64,000 nt of DNA from Acanthamoeba castellanii str. Neff (Eukaryota > Discosea > Longamoebia > Acanthamoebidae): assembly GCF_000313135.1 (NCBI RefSeq), contig NW_004457584.1, positions 460,768 to 524,767 of the forward strand. Reading direction: 5' to 3'. Positions 54,759 to 64,000 of this stretch are shown here, in pieces. The notes under the pieces are model-generated. The model ran no database searches and was not told the DNA's origin. It was given only the letters and a program-made list of their open reading frames with translations. Position 1 is the first letter of the stretch. Each line of letters begins with the position of its first letter. Made by a program: the position numbers and the translations under genes.

Positions 54759-57700
54759 CTACTGGGGTGGCTGGTTGGCGGCGGCCTGGGCCTGGGCCTG
54801 GGCGGCAGCTTGGGCGGCCTTGTGGCGCTGCTGGATGGCGTGGATCTGGGCCTGGGCGATTTTTCGCACCGGCACCACCGAGTGGTACGTGTTCTGGACG
54901 CGCGTGAAGCCCTTCTTGCCCTTCCGCCGGCCCGCCGAGTGGGCCAGCACCTGGTTCTGCCTCTCATCATACGACACATGGCCGCTCTTCTGCACATGGC
55001 CAAGAAAAAAAAATAAGCAAATAACAAACAAACAATAATAATAAATATAATAATTGATGTGATGGTGGACGTGCCCTCTCGGCGAGTCGCTCCCGGCGAA
55101 GCTTGACGGCTTCGGTGTCCTCTTCGGTGGGCAGCCTGAGGGTCTCCTTGACGTCCCAGCCGAAGGACTTGTACTGCTCGCGCGCGTTCTCCTCGTCCCA
55201 CCACTGCGTGTACTCCTTCTCCTTGCCGGGCACGGGGTGGCAGTACAGGAGCTTGCCCTGTGCTCATCGTTGGTTGCGTGCGCAGTCATCCATGAGTCGA
55301 CGAAACACACGACGCACACGGCACACGGCACACACGACACACACGGCAAAGGCGCGGGGGGGGGGGCGTACAGAGACATAGTCCTTGAGGATGATTCGTG
55401 CAGCGCGAGACTCGTCGGGAGAACCGTGAACGGTCATGAAGCCTCGGATGCGACCGTAGGCCTTGAGCAGCTCGCTCGGCGTCGGCACGCGGTTCGGATC
55501 CTTAACGAGGCGGCACACAGAGAGAGAGATTGGGGGTCAGCCCCGACGACATAGCAAGGACATGCCATGCCAGGCACAGCACGCGTACCTCCTCTTCGGT
55601 TGGCTTGGGCAGCATGATACCGTAGGTACCCTCCAAAATGCTGCGTGGTATCCGCTCGCACACCTACACGCACGCAAACCGTAAGTGTTCAGGCTGCAGC
55701 TGTGCGTGGTGCGTGGTGCGTGGTGCGTGGTGCGTGGTGCGTGGTGCGTGGTGCGTGGTGCGTGGTGCGTGGTGCGTGGTGCGTGGTGCGTGGTGCGTGG
55801 TGCGTGGTGCGTGGTGCGTGGTGCGTGGTGCGTGGTGCGTGGTGCGTGGTGCGTGGTGCGTGGTGCGTGGTGCGTGGTGCGTGGTGCGTGGTGCGTGGTG
55901 CGTGGTGCGTGGTGCGTGGTGCGTGGTGCGTGGTGCGTGGTGCGTGGTGCGTGGTGCGTGGTGCGTGGTGCGTGGTGCGTGGTGCGTGGTGCGTGGTGCG
56001 TGTGGTGAGTGAAAGGGGTTGCGTACGAGAGCGGTGGGCGGCCTGGGGTCGCGCATGTGGTCGATGGGGAGCAGACCGCTGCAGATCATGTCGGCCTTGG
56101 TGGTGAGGAACGACGGGAAGACGAGACCCGGGCAATCGCACAGCATGATCTGGTCGCTCAGCTTGATCGTCTGCAGATGCTTCGTCTTACCGGGGGTCAT
56201 CGACACGTTGACCTTCTTCTCGCCGCAGAGCACGTTGATGGTCGACGACTTACCCACGTTGGGGTAGCCCACCATACCCACCGTGATTCCGCCTCCCTCT
56301 GCGCAAGGAGAAAAAGAGAAAGAACGAAGAAAGAAGAAGAAGGCGGATCAGAAAAAGAACAAAGAACGAAGAAGAATGAAGAAGGTAACGTACTCTCCTT
56401 GGGCGGGCAGTAGCTCAAGATGTGTTCCAAGAGCTCGTCGATGCCGTGGACTTTGGCGAGCTTCTCCACCTCCTCCTCGGACAGACCGTCCTCCTCCGCT
56501 TCCGCCTCCGCCTTCTTCTCAGCTTCGACGTCAGCTTCGACGTTAGCCTCGGCCGACGTGGTCGTCGTAGTGGTGGTCGTTGCCTCGACAGTTTCGTTGG
56601 TGGTCAACTGCACCTCCTCATGCTGCTCTCCCTCCTCCTCTTCTCCCTCTTCTTCGCCATCGGCCGTGTTGGCGGCAGCGTCGGCGTCGGCGTTGCCTCC
56701 CTCGTCATTGGATAGAGGGCCCTCCTCGGCCTCGGTCTCGGCCTCTTCGTTGTCATCCTCCTCCGAGCTCTCCTCCTCCGGTTGCGGCTGTCGCGGCTGT
56801 CGGTGCCTGACCGCGGGCTTCGACTCGGCGTCGATGATGCCGGCCTCCTCCAGCTCCAGCCTCTTCAGCTCGGCCTCGCGCTCCTCCTGCCTCAGCTTCT
56901 CGTAGTTGGCCGACCAGAACAGGAAGTGGAGCCCCTTCGAGTGGAAATACCTCGTCCACATGAGCCTGCACCCCCCGAAAAAATGAATCATTAAATACAT
57001 AAATAAAGAGAATACTAAATAAAGAACACAGTAATTATTGCTTTTTTTATACCTCTGTTTCGTGGTGAGCAAGTCGGCCTTGTTGACCAGGAGCAGGCTC
57101 TTCTTGGCGGGGTCGACCTCCTGTACGTACTTGTCCAAATCTGTACACATCACCATCGGATTACGCGCGTCCACGATCTGTTGCGCGCTCAGGTGTACAC
57201 GTTTACGCGTTTAGCAAGCCGCCTTTGTCCGAAGAAAAGTTGCAGTTGCAGTTGAAGGTGTAGCTGTAGCTGTAGCTGTAGCGGTAGTAGCGGTACCTGA
57301 ACGATGACGTTGGACCGCTCCACCACGCGCCACAGCTGACGCCACACCTCGAGGTTCTTCTCGAAGGGGGTGAGCACCAGGTCCTCCTGCTGCTCCAGCC
57401 TGCATGAATGAAGAAGAAGGAGAAGACCCAAACATCATCAACACCAAATGCAGCAAAAGAGACTCGCAGATGGTGATGCGCATGAATGAACGTACGTGGC
57501 TAGCGTTTTGCGCCACTCGAGGAAGCACTGCTTTTCGTTGTGATCCAGCTCCAGAGGCGTCATCGTGGCATCCCAGGCAGGTCTGCCAACATATATGAAA
57601 GAGGACCCTCGGGTTAGAGTCTCGCACACAGACACACGCGACGGGGAGAGCTATCCTGCACGCACCTCCGCGGGATTTTGAGGTCGTTGGCGTGCTTGAG

Positions 57701-58246
57701 CTGCAGTTCGAGCTGCTTGGCCGTGGCCTGCGTGCGTACTGTGGGCAGCGACGCGATGAGATCAAACACAAATTAATTAAAATAAAACGAGAATAAATCG
57801 CGAAAGATGTAGAAGAGCTGTAGAGATAGATGCGGTGGAGAAGATCGTGCACGAATGAACGAACCTGTGTACGATTGCGTGGTGAGAATGACCACGTTCT
57901 GCTTCTCGGCAAAGAACTCCTTCTCCGCGAGATCGGCTTGCAGAAGGAAATCGCCCAAATCGCTGGTTTGCGTGAGGGAGTTGAGCTTGTTGAGCTCATT
58001 CTTCTTCTGGGTCTCTTCGATGTCTGTCGGATAGAACTAGAGATGGGACAGAATGAAGAGAGATGATGAAAATGAGACGAGATCGAGAAATGATGACAAT
58101 GAGAAAGAATCAATCATACAACACGATGTGATGCACCGTACGTTGATCTTGTCGTGTGTGGTGGGGGCGGCCCTCCGCTTCCTATCCTTGTCGCGCACCA
58201 TGGCACGACCCAGCTCTCCATGACTCTTTCCTCCTCTCTTCGGCAT
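54759..58246 (-). CDS. LSG1: Large subunit GTPase 1 (LSG1), 60S ribosome biogenesis
   Basis: LSG1 is a cytoplasmic GTPase that helps release the export adaptor NMD3 from pre-60S particles. Twelve exons (58246-58142, 58036-57865, 57738-57666, 57582-57496, 57399-57297, 57177-57053, 56965-56394, 56298-56027, 55663-55589, 55500-55372, 55257-55075 and 54989-54759) give 708 residues (human 658). The GTPase is circularly permuted, as in this family: G4 NKAD (212-215) comes before G1 GYPNVGKSS (423-431) and G3 DCPG. The start MPKRGGKSHGELGRAMVRD and PAWDATMTPLELDHNEK are LSG1-specific. An acidic insertion (about 250-400) precedes G1, as in relatives. Intron 8 holds a 300-bp heptamer array. The last intron appears to use a GC donor. 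The C-terminus is Ala/Gln-rich. Confidence 0.95.
55702..56002. repeat. 43-copy GTGCGTG heptamer tandem array in an LSG1 intron
   Basis: About 43 nearly perfect copies of the 7-bp unit GTGCGTG fill 300 of the 363 bp of an LSG1 intron (55664-56026). The array is open in several frames on both strands (Val-Arg-Gly-Ala-Trp-Cys or His-Ala-Pro-Arg-Thr-Thr repeats), which are artefacts. Confidence 0.97.
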
Positions 58247-58611
58247 CTTCTCTCTCCTCCTTCTTATCTTAAAAAGATGTGCTAATCTCCAAGCCGCTAG
58301 CTACCTCCAATAACTGCAGTCCCGATTGATTGATTGCCGAAGCGGCTGATTTGATTTCGCCGGCAAATCTGAAGTCCTTCCTTTCCCGGCGATTTCTTTC
58401 CTTCCTCGCTCTTTCTCTTTTCCTTGTGGAAAACTGCTGGTGTTGTGCAACAAAGCTGTCCTGACATTCCAGTATATCAGGAACATTTCCGGATGTGTAC
58501 CACCATCGCTCTGTACCGAGAGATGTACCTAATTGGCATCAACCAATCCCAGTTGGCACATCTGACAGTGTTGAACGCACGGAGAAGAACGAAGACAAAC
58601 CACCTCTCGCA
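58247..58611. promoter_or_regulatory. Divergent promoter region, LSG1 and the 5'-nucleotidase/RasGAP gene
   Basis: 365 bp between divergent start codons. I see no TATA box and no other gene. Confidence 0.45.
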
Positions 58612-61600
58612 ATGGACTCGCGTTCAGTCCCGTTGGCGCTACTTCTGCTCTTCCTCGTTCTCTGCGTGGTCGGAGTTCGTCCCGCCGGTACACCATCCCC
58701 CTCCCTCTTTCTCTTTCTCTTTCGCTCTTCTTCTCTTCGTTCTTTTGGAACTAAGATCAACCTCCCCCAACAGGTTCGTGGTCGTTGACCCTCGTACATT
58801 CGCAGGACAGCTATGGCGCAGTGGTGGCGGTCGACGGCGCCAACAACCCGTGCGCCCCCGTGGGCCTCTCCTACGCCGGGGGCGAAGGCCTGGGCGGGTG
58901 CCTCGGCGGCAACGCCCGACGCGAGGCAGCCATCGCGCAACTCCGGAGCAACGCAAGCACGAACCTGTTGGTGGTGGACATCGGCAACGTCTTCTCAGGT
59001 AATGCCGGGGTCTCTTCTTCGGGGCCATTCTGCATTTAAATGTGTTGTGTGAGCTCATTACTTACTTTTTTCGTGTCCGCAGGCGGGCAGTACTTCTTGT
59101 TCTCGTACGACACGGTGCTCAAATATACGCTAAAAATTGGCTACGACATCATCAAGCTCGACCTCTATGACATGCTCGTCGGAGCGGACAGGGTACTCAG
59201 AAAGTGATGAGTCGTGCTCTCATCCCATACACTGACCACATCTCTTTACTGCGATACAGTTCACGAAGTTCGTGCCGCAGTTCACGGGAAACAACACCCG
59301 GATCGTGAGCTCCAACCTGGTTGGACTGCAGGACGATCCGGTGACGGCCGCACTCGACATCCAAACCCAAACAATCATCTCCTACGACGATGGCGAAAAG
59401 GTGTGTTCGCGCCATCGTTGCGAATGTTGAACATTGGTCATCGTCTAACGATCAACCTCCAATGGCAGGTGGGGTTCGCAGGCACCATGCCAGTGAACTT
59501 GCAAGTACTGGCCAACGACCTTGGTACTATGGTATGCTCGCGTCGGTCGCTTGACTCCGCGCCAACGAAATCACATAATACTTCTTCTTTTTTGTCATTC
59601 AGGACTCGACGGACGAGGTCGACGCCTTGCAGGTTGCCGTCGCCATCTTGCAGAACCAGGGAGGTTCGTTCGCCGTCCACCACTCACTGTACAACAACAG
59701 CCATCACGCCACGCCGTGGTCGCCTGACATCAACATACTGCACAGTAAACAAGGTGATTGTGGCGGTGAGCAACATCAAGTTCGTCGACCCGCTTCTTGA
59801 GCGGGTCAGCGGTATCGACGTCGTGTTGGTTCAGCGACAGTACTACGCCAACAACAACGGTAACTACTACAACCACACCTTCATTTAGAGCTAACTCTAG
59901 CGCTAAAGATCGCCAACCAACCCGGCTTGCGCAGAGACCGGCACCGCGGTGGGACCCTATCCCGTGGTAAAGCAGATGAGGTGGAACCAGGTGGTGTGCA
60001 TCGCCGGCGCAGGCGTGTGGGGCGCGCACCTGGGCCAGCTCGATCTCGAGTTCGACCAGTACGGCGTGATCCAGTCGTGCAGCGGTAACGCCATCCCTCT
60101 CTCCGACGCCATTACCCCGAACGCCACGCTCCAGGTACTTGTTGCTTTGTCGTTGGAATGCAATGCCAGAGCCACCTCCTGACCCAGGCGTGAGTGCCAC
60201 CCACGTGCCACACAGAATGAAGTCATTGCCGACTACAACATGTCCTTGGCCGGCGTGAAGCGCGTCATCGGCCATGCCTCTGTCAATCTCGATCTCAACG
60301 TACGTGCATGTTGTCCGCTCCACGCAACACACCCTTTGAGGCCATAAAGTGTCAACTCAGCCGCTAATGGGTACGCGCAGCACAAATGCTGGTTTGGCGA
60401 GTGCGGAATCGGAAGCTGGGCTGCCGACCAGTTTCTTGCGGCTGGCAAGACCGACATGGCCTTCATCAACGGAGGCGCCTTGGCGTACATTCTTCTCATT
60501 CCTTCAGCCCCAGACTCTTTTGCCATAACGTTGTGTGTCGCGCGTGTTGTGTCGTAGGAGGGCGATCGCGGAGGGCAATATCACGGTGGAGGACTACACG
60601 CGGGCTTTCCCCTACCCCGCCGACGTGATCACGACCTTCGGCCTGCTCGGGAAGCACCTCCTCCTCGCACTGGAACACTCGGTCTCCCTGGCCAACGAGA
60701 CCACCTATGACATCAGCCAGGGTGTCGGTCGCTTCCTTCAGGTACTCCCACACACCGCACGCAGCAACGCACGCACGCACGCACGCGCGCACACGCGCGC
60801 GCGCGCACACACACACTCACACACACACGCACACGCGCGCACACACGCACACACACGCACTCACGAATTCTATGCGATCAGATATCGGGCGTCAAGTTCA
60901 CCTGGAACCCGAGGGAGGAGGTGGGCATGCGCATCGTCAACGCCTGGGTGCGAGTGGCGGCATCGCCCAAAGTTCCTACCGACCCGGCTCTCGCGGCGAA
61001 GCGGCAGGACGAACTGTACCGCACGACCAAGCAGTGGGAGCTGGTCGAGCCCGAGCGCGTCTACACCGCCACCACCATCTCGTTCCTGTCCTCGGGCCTC
61101 GACGGCTACTCCTCGCTCAGCGACAACGCGCTCGATCTCCAGACCCCCGGCCTCACCGCCGACTCGGTACCCAATCTCCACGCCTTCTCGTCACAAGCTT
61201 CACATCTGAATGCGCCGTGTGTCGTGTCGTGTGTCGTGTGCGCTGTTTACAGGTGATCTTGGGCGGGTTGAGCAGCGGCTCGGTCACGCTCACCGAAACG
61301 GGGCGCATCGTGGCCTCTGCGGCGACGCGGCGCACGTGTATTCCACCCGGGGGCACGCTCTCTTGCAACGACAACGGCGCGTGCCTCGCTGGTGTATGCC
61401 AATGCACCGCGCCCGACACCTCAGGTGCGTGCGTGTGCGTGTGCGCGTGTGTGCATGTCCACCTGGTGCTGACGTGTGTCCACTTCCAGGGGACTTTTGT
61501 ACGGTGCAGACCTCGTCGGGTTCCGATTCCACGTTGGCGATCGTGCTGGGCGTCATCCTGCCGATCACGCTCCTGCTGGTGGTGCTGGCCATACTCTTCG

Positions 61601-61689
61601 CCGTGCTCCTGCTCGGGTACATGCGGTACAAGCGGCCCAAGGTGATCCTCAAGGTACTCAACATTCCTCACATTCTCTTGGCTGTGCAC

Positions 61690-61734
<45 letters not shown>

Positions 61735-62567
61735 CACACCACCGCGCATTCTCAATGATGACCACATGAACAACAGGAGCCCAACTACCAGCTGTTGGTT
61801 TGGCGCAGGGATTCGATGGAGAGCAATGAGGGCATGAAGATGCTCCCCATGCGGCGACTCAACCTCAAGGTCCAGAGCGTGCTCATCGAGGTACTTCCCT
61901 TCCCCCAGCTGCTGCCTTTTCAATCAACAATCTTGCTGCTCGCTCGCTCGCTCACTCACTCCTGTTCAATCAATCAGTTCCTGATGGACCAGCACGTCGC
62001 TCAGGCCATCGGCAGCGTCGCCCACGCCAACCCGTCCAGCATTGACGAAGTGGCAGCAGCCATGGTACGACGTACATGCATTCCACACGTTCTGTGGGTA
62101 GGATGGCGGTTGATGATGCGCGTGTGCAGGTGTTGGTGCATCAGTCGGCGGACAAGGGCACGGAGCTGATCAGGCTTCTGCTGAAGAACGAATTGCTGTC
62201 GCAGGACGACGAGCAGGTCCTCTTCCGAGAGGAGACGCCCGGCGTGAAGGCCTTCTCCGTGTTCAGCCGCATGGTGGGCCTGCCTTTCCTCTGGCACACC
62301 TTCGCCTACCCCATCGCCGAACTCGAGATTGCCAACAACGTATCATCACCCTCCTGCCTGCCCGAAATCGCACACATGCATGTAACACACACGCACATGG
62401 CACCACCGCACACGCACACCGCACACGCACACCGCACACCGCACACGCACACACAGGTGGACGCCAAGTCGCCTCGATCGAACTTGACCGACAGCGACCC
62501 CGCCCCGTTTGGCAGCATCTTCTCCCTCGCAACTGCGGTTGAGGTTTGCATTCGCCACCATGCCCGA

Positions 62568-62606
<39 letters not shown>

Positions 62607-63609
62607 TGACCAACTGTCACTCATCTTGTTCCACATCACAACACAGATCAATCCCAAGATGATGGAGGAGGGCCAGGACAACTTTGTGGGACGCCTCCAG
62701 CTGGAGCTCCTGGTGCAGAAGCTGTTCACTCGAATTCTGGATTCGCTGCATCAATTCCCGTTGTACATGCGACAGCTGTGCCGCATGTTGTACGAGGACA
62801 TGCGCTACGACCACCCCGACTACATTCATCGCGTCCTTGGCAACCTCATCTTCCTCCGATTCATCGTACGACACACACGACACACGACTCTGAAACAACA
62901 CGACACGCGCGACACGCACGCCTTCGGTAATGACATCAACATGTGCGCAGTGTCCAGCCCTGTTGGTGCCGCAGACGTACGGTCTGGTCAAGGAACAGAC
63001 CCACCCGCAGACGCACCGCACACTCATCCTCATCACCAAGGTGCTCCAGAACCTGGCCAGCAAGAACGAATTCAGCGACAAGGAGGTGTTCATGGAAGCC
63101 ATGAACGGATTCATCAAGCGCAACGTCTGCAAGGTGCGTGTGCGGTGTTGCGTGTGAGCTGAGTGTGCGGTGGAACATGGAACGAACTGAACGATCGACT
63201 CGGTGCTACACGTCTAGTTGGAAGCGTTCTTCGACCAGCTGTGCGCGCCTACGGACGATCCCACCTTCGGAGATCCGCCGACGTCGATCGTGCCGCGCCA
63301 GTTCAAGCGGAAGGCGCTCACTGTGATGTACCAGTTCGTGCAAGCCCACGCCAAGGAGATCCACGACGAGCTGCAGGAATTCCCGGCCTATGCCGTGCAG
63401 GTGCCTGATCCGACCGCACACACCGCACGCACCGCACGCAAGTGTACCTTGATGCTGCGGGAACGCACACCACTCACTTTTGAGAGACAACACAGGAATC
63501 GCTGGAGCGTCTGAAGTACCTCACGCAAGACCGAGAGAACGAAAACGATGGCAGCACGAGCGACAGCGAAGAGAGCGAAGACGAAATGCCCAACACCCAA
63601 AAGCTCTGA
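58612..63609 (+). CDS. Transmembrane 5'-nucleotidase-like ectodomain fused to RasGAP
   Basis: Twenty-two exons join in frame to 1059 residues: 58612-58687, 58774-58998, 59083-59192, 59260-59400, 59469-59531, 59603-59663, 59746-59859, 59935-60134, 60216-60299, 60381-60484, 60558-60741, 60882-61166, 61253-61424, 61490-61653, 61777-61890, 61978-62064, 62130-62339, 62457-62543, 62647-62865, 62951-63133, 63218-63400 and 63496-63609. Order: signal peptide (1-25); calcineurin-like phosphoesterase fold (about 28-300); 5'-nucleotidase C-terminal domain (about 320-520: DMAFINGGALARAIAEGNIT, GRFLQISGVKF); EGF-like cysteines (about 578-610); one transmembrane helix (622-650); RasGAP (about 700-970) with LFREETPGVKAFSVF (finger Arg761), FLRFICPALL (Arg898) and LILITKVLQNLASKNEFS; acidic tail. 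The metal-ligand positions of the phosphoesterase are replaced, so the ectodomain probably binds rather than cleaves. Predicted type I membrane receptor-like negative regulator of Ras. Confidence 0.92.
61689..61735. repeat. (CGCA)n tetramer in RasGAP-fusion intron
   Basis: About eleven CGCA units in the intron 61654-61776, between the exon for the transmembrane helix and the next cytoplasmic exon. Confidence 0.9.
62570..62606. repeat. (ATT)n trinucleotide run in RasGAP-fusion intron
   Basis: About twelve ATT triplets in the intron 62544-62646, a rare A/T-only microsatellite in this GC-rich window. Confidence 0.9.
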
Positions 63610-63610
63610 C

Positions 63611-63769
63611 AACCTGGAGTGTGCGGCGAAGACGCAGGGGGGCATGAAGAACCTGTTCCACGAGGCCATTCGAGTGGCGCTAAACTCGGCCCATAAAAAC
63701 AGCAACAGTGACACTGTCCCGATCTCTTTGGCCAGCTGCTCGCCCTGCTCCGTCGTAGGCGAGAAGTAA
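63611..63769 (+). pseudogene. Rho/Rac GTPase C-terminal-like fragment
   Basis: Immediately after the RasGAP stop, the plus-strand frame reads NLECAAKTQGGMKNLFHEAI and then RVAL. This matches the last helix of Rho/Rac GTPases (Rac1: ECSALTQRGLKTVFDEAI). The preceding part of a GTPase is absent, and no start or splice acceptor supports a gene. After the helix the frame shows no CAAX prenylation box and stops at 63769. I read it as a remnant, possibly the last exon of a broken gene. It is weak evidence on its own, strengthened by the P-loop fragment on the other strand. Confidence 0.45.
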
Positions 63770-63835
63770 GGACGTCTTGCCCAGTCCATCATCGCCCACC
63801 TCAACCCACTTGACCACTTGCGCCCGGCTCTCCAT
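63680..63835 (-). pseudogene. Rho/Rac GTPase N-terminal (P-loop)-like fragment
   Basis: A 51-codon minus-strand frame starts at an ATG (63835-63833) and reads MESRAQVVKWVEVGDDGLGK then TSLLLAYD. This has the shape of a Rac/Rho N-terminus (Rac1: [20 protein letters not shown]) with a GxxxxGKTS P-loop. After Tyr-Asp the frame loses switch I resemblance and stops at 63680. It could be a first exon with a donor I cannot place, but the downstream minus strand offers no switch II, so a broken remnant is more likely. It points toward, and slightly overlaps, the C-terminal-like fragment of the opposite orientation. Confidence 0.45.
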
Positions 63836-63862
63836 CTTGTTTGTTTGCAGCAAACAAACAAG
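63836..63862. repeat. Perfect 12-bp inverted repeat
   Basis: CTTGTTTGTTTG at 63836-63847 is exactly reverse-complementary to 63851-63862, with a 3-bp spacer. It abuts the start codon of the minus-strand Rho-like fragment. Confidence 0.85.
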
Positions 63863-64000
63863 TTGCGCTGGAACGTGCTGACTTCACACGGGGTGATCCT
63901 TCGCAGGTGCAACAAAAGAAAGGCAATTTCCCTCGCATTTTCTTTTGGTTTTCTTTGGAAGTCCAACAATCAATTCAAAAATCGATCAGGATCAATCAGG

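Noticed and set aside
55702..56002. CRISPR array or telomere-like repeat
   Set aside because: The units are 7 bp, directly adjacent, with no spacers; the unit is not a telomeric motif and the array lies inside a spliced intron.
55645..56106. Long repetitive open frames (Trp-Cys-Val-Arg-Gly-Ala and His-Ala-Pro-Arg-Thr-Thr) on both strands
   Set aside because: They are translations of the 7-bp tandem array in an LSG1 intron. A 7-bp unit cycles through all frames without a stop and is not a gene or a silk-like protein.
63388..63969. A 193-codon minus-strand frame through the 3' end of the RasGAP gene
   Set aside because: It is mostly antisense to RasGAP exons and does not coincide with the Rho-like frame on the same strand; no start, domain or splice signal supports it.
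1..64000. Integrated viral or transposon sequence
   Set aside because: I looked for reverse transcriptase, integrase, transposase, capsid or terminase motifs and for terminal repeats with target duplications and saw none; PRP8's reverse-transcriptase-like core is part of that host gene.

Overview
The window is nuclear DNA of a GC-rich, intron-dense, gene-dense unicellular eukaryote. An Acanthamoeba-type amoebozoan fits best: TKL kinases with a C-terminal SH2 domain (the Dictyostelium SHK type), an RFX factor in a unicellular organism, short introns of about 60-130 bp with GT/AG ends, and tandem (GTGTGC)n-type repeats inside introns. The species is inferred, not proven. I see no operon, phage, insertion sequence or CRISPR array. 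I assembled exons by hand from GT/AG (once GC/AG) boundaries. In every complete model the summed exon length divides by three, so the frames close.

Layout. 1-9 kb: a partial charged-repeat protein, then PRP8, the central U5 snRNP protein, and the Ragulator subunit LAMTOR5. 9.1-14.9 kb: eIF4A behind a TATA box, a small bacterial-type zinc-ribbon protein, mannose-6-phosphate isomerase and a 2-oxoglutarate/Fe(II) oxygenase. 15-21 kb: tRNA-Arg(CCT), a SMYD-type SET/MYND protein, a cytochrome b561-like membrane protein and an RFX transcription factor. 21.5-27.9 kb: a 21-exon SH2-containing protein kinase with a Gln/Pro-rich and coiled-coil N-terminus. 28-36 kb: an N-formylglutamate amidohydrolase-like protein, a second tRNA-Arg(CCT), an SPFH protein with vault-like repeats, tRNA-Cys(GCA) and ODR4. 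36-42 kb: a CCCH/methyltransferase-like protein, two intron-containing tRNA-Tyr genes, a cytochrome-b5 front-end fatty-acid desaturase and tRNA-Arg(CCG). 42-50.7 kb: a CLU-family protein, a PRPP-synthetase-like protein and a phytol/polyprenol-kinase-like membrane protein. 50.7-58.3 kb: a secreted GH65 glycoside hydrolase and the 60S-biogenesis GTPase LSG1, whose intron holds a 300-bp heptamer array.

The most unusual gene is at 58612-63609. Twenty-two exons encode one 1059-residue protein: signal peptide, a 5'-nucleotidase-like ectodomain whose metal ligands all appear replaced, an EGF-like Cys cluster, one transmembrane helix, and a cytoplasmic RasGAP domain that keeps its arginine finger and FLR motif. 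It reads as a receptor-like protein that could couple an extracellular nucleotide-like ligand to Ras inactivation. Just downstream lie two short, oppositely oriented pieces resembling the C-terminal and P-loop ends of a Rho/Rac GTPase, next to a perfect 12-bp inverted repeat.

The genes are housekeeping and signalling genes packed tightly in alternating orientation. Several pairs share divergent promoters of 125-530 bp (LAMTOR5/eIF4A, zinc-ribbon/MPI, SMYD/b561, SHK/FGase, ODR4/CCCH, CLU/PRS, LSG1/RasGAP), and others end convergently with very little 3' space.
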